This document shows positions 6,023-6,094 of a stretch of 6,094 nt of DNA, piece by piece. Origin of the DNA: Thermoleophilia bacterium (lineage in GTDB: Bacteria > Actinomycetota > Thermoleophilia > Miltoncostaeales > Miltoncostaeaceae); assembly GCA_016463385.1 (NCBI GenBank), contig JAEMRL010000159.1:1-6094 (forward strand). The letters run 5' to 3'. How positions within the stretch are numbered: the first letter of the stretch is position 1; each line of letters opens with the position of its first letter. Below the pieces are notes generated by a model. That model was not told the origin of the DNA. It saw only the letters and a list, made by a program, of their open reading frames with translations, and ran no database searches. Both the position numbers and the translations under genes were made by a program.

Positions 6023-6094
6023 GCGGGCGCCTCCGCGGCGGCGAGCGCGCTCAGGCGGTTGACCTCGGCGTCGGGCAGGCGCGCGTACACGGGC
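6019..6094 (-). CDS. tsaB: C-terminal end of TsaB, threonylcarbamoyladenosine biosynthesis protein (5' part outside window)
   Basis: Only the last 24 codons and the TGA stop are present. They translate to PVYARLPDAEVNRLSALAAA followed by EAPA. PVYxRxPDAE closely matches the conserved C-terminal signature of TsaB, the inactive TsaD paralogue that dimerises with TsaD in bacterial t6A synthesis. The reading frame is open to the window edge. Its stop shares the sequence GTGA with the rimI start, and the tsaB-rimI-tsaD order that follows is a common bacterial cluster, which makes the assignment secure despite the short fragment. The partner ATPase gene tsaE is often next upstream but would lie outside this window. 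Confidence 0.85.
   Translation of the reverse strand, partial: PVYARLPDAEVNRLSALAAAEAPA
6030..6034 (-). promoter_or_regulatory. Ribosome-binding site for rimI, inside tsaB
   Basis: GGAGG on the minus strand, within the last tsaB codons, lies seven bases before the GTG at 6022. It supports that GTG as the rimI start rather than the internal Met codon. Confidence 0.65.

Overview
The window is very GC-rich, with dense minus-strand coding and no mobile elements, RNA genes or CRISPR arrays that I can see. It looks like ordinary bacterial chromosome from a high-GC lineage. Gene content (a YbdK-type carboxylate-amine ligase, Rex, and a tsaB-rimI-tsaD cluster) and protein style suggest an actinobacterium, perhaps the Thermoleophilia. 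This is an inference from general resemblance, not a computed placement. All six genes lie on the minus strand, so transcription runs from high to low coordinates.

Region 1 (6094 down to 2003) is a tightly packed unit: the 3' end of tsaB, rimI, tsaD, and a large secreted subtilisin-like protease. tsaB/rimI and tsaD/protease each overlap by a GTGA sequence, where the GTG start shares two bases with the TGA stop. tsaD starts one base after the rimI stop. TsaB and TsaD form the core of the machinery that makes N6-threonylcarbamoyladenosine (t6A) at tRNA position 37. RimI acetylates the N-terminus of ribosomal protein S18. The protease is the outlier: an exported S8 peptidase with an I9-like propeptide, a probable PA-domain insertion and a beta-rich C-terminal region, starting inside the last codons of tsaD behind a strong GGAGGG ribosome-binding site.

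Region 2 (2002 to 1883) is a 120-base spacer that separates this unit from rex. It holds a weak hairpin, a weak promoter-like pair, and an 18-base imperfect inverted repeat resembling the Rex operator, which suggests that rex controls itself.

Region 3 (1882 to 5) holds rex (an NADH/NAD+ sensing repressor) followed after 57 bases by a GCS2-family carboxylate-amine ligase. The 57-base spacer contains a strong GC hairpin and then an extended -10-like element just before a start codon with no Shine-Dalgarno sequence, so the ligase may be transcribed separately with a very short or absent leader.

No plainly new multi-gene system is visible. The points most worth a second look are the translational coupling of an exported protease to tsaD, that protease's atypical active-site surroundings, and the rex/ligase regulatory sites.
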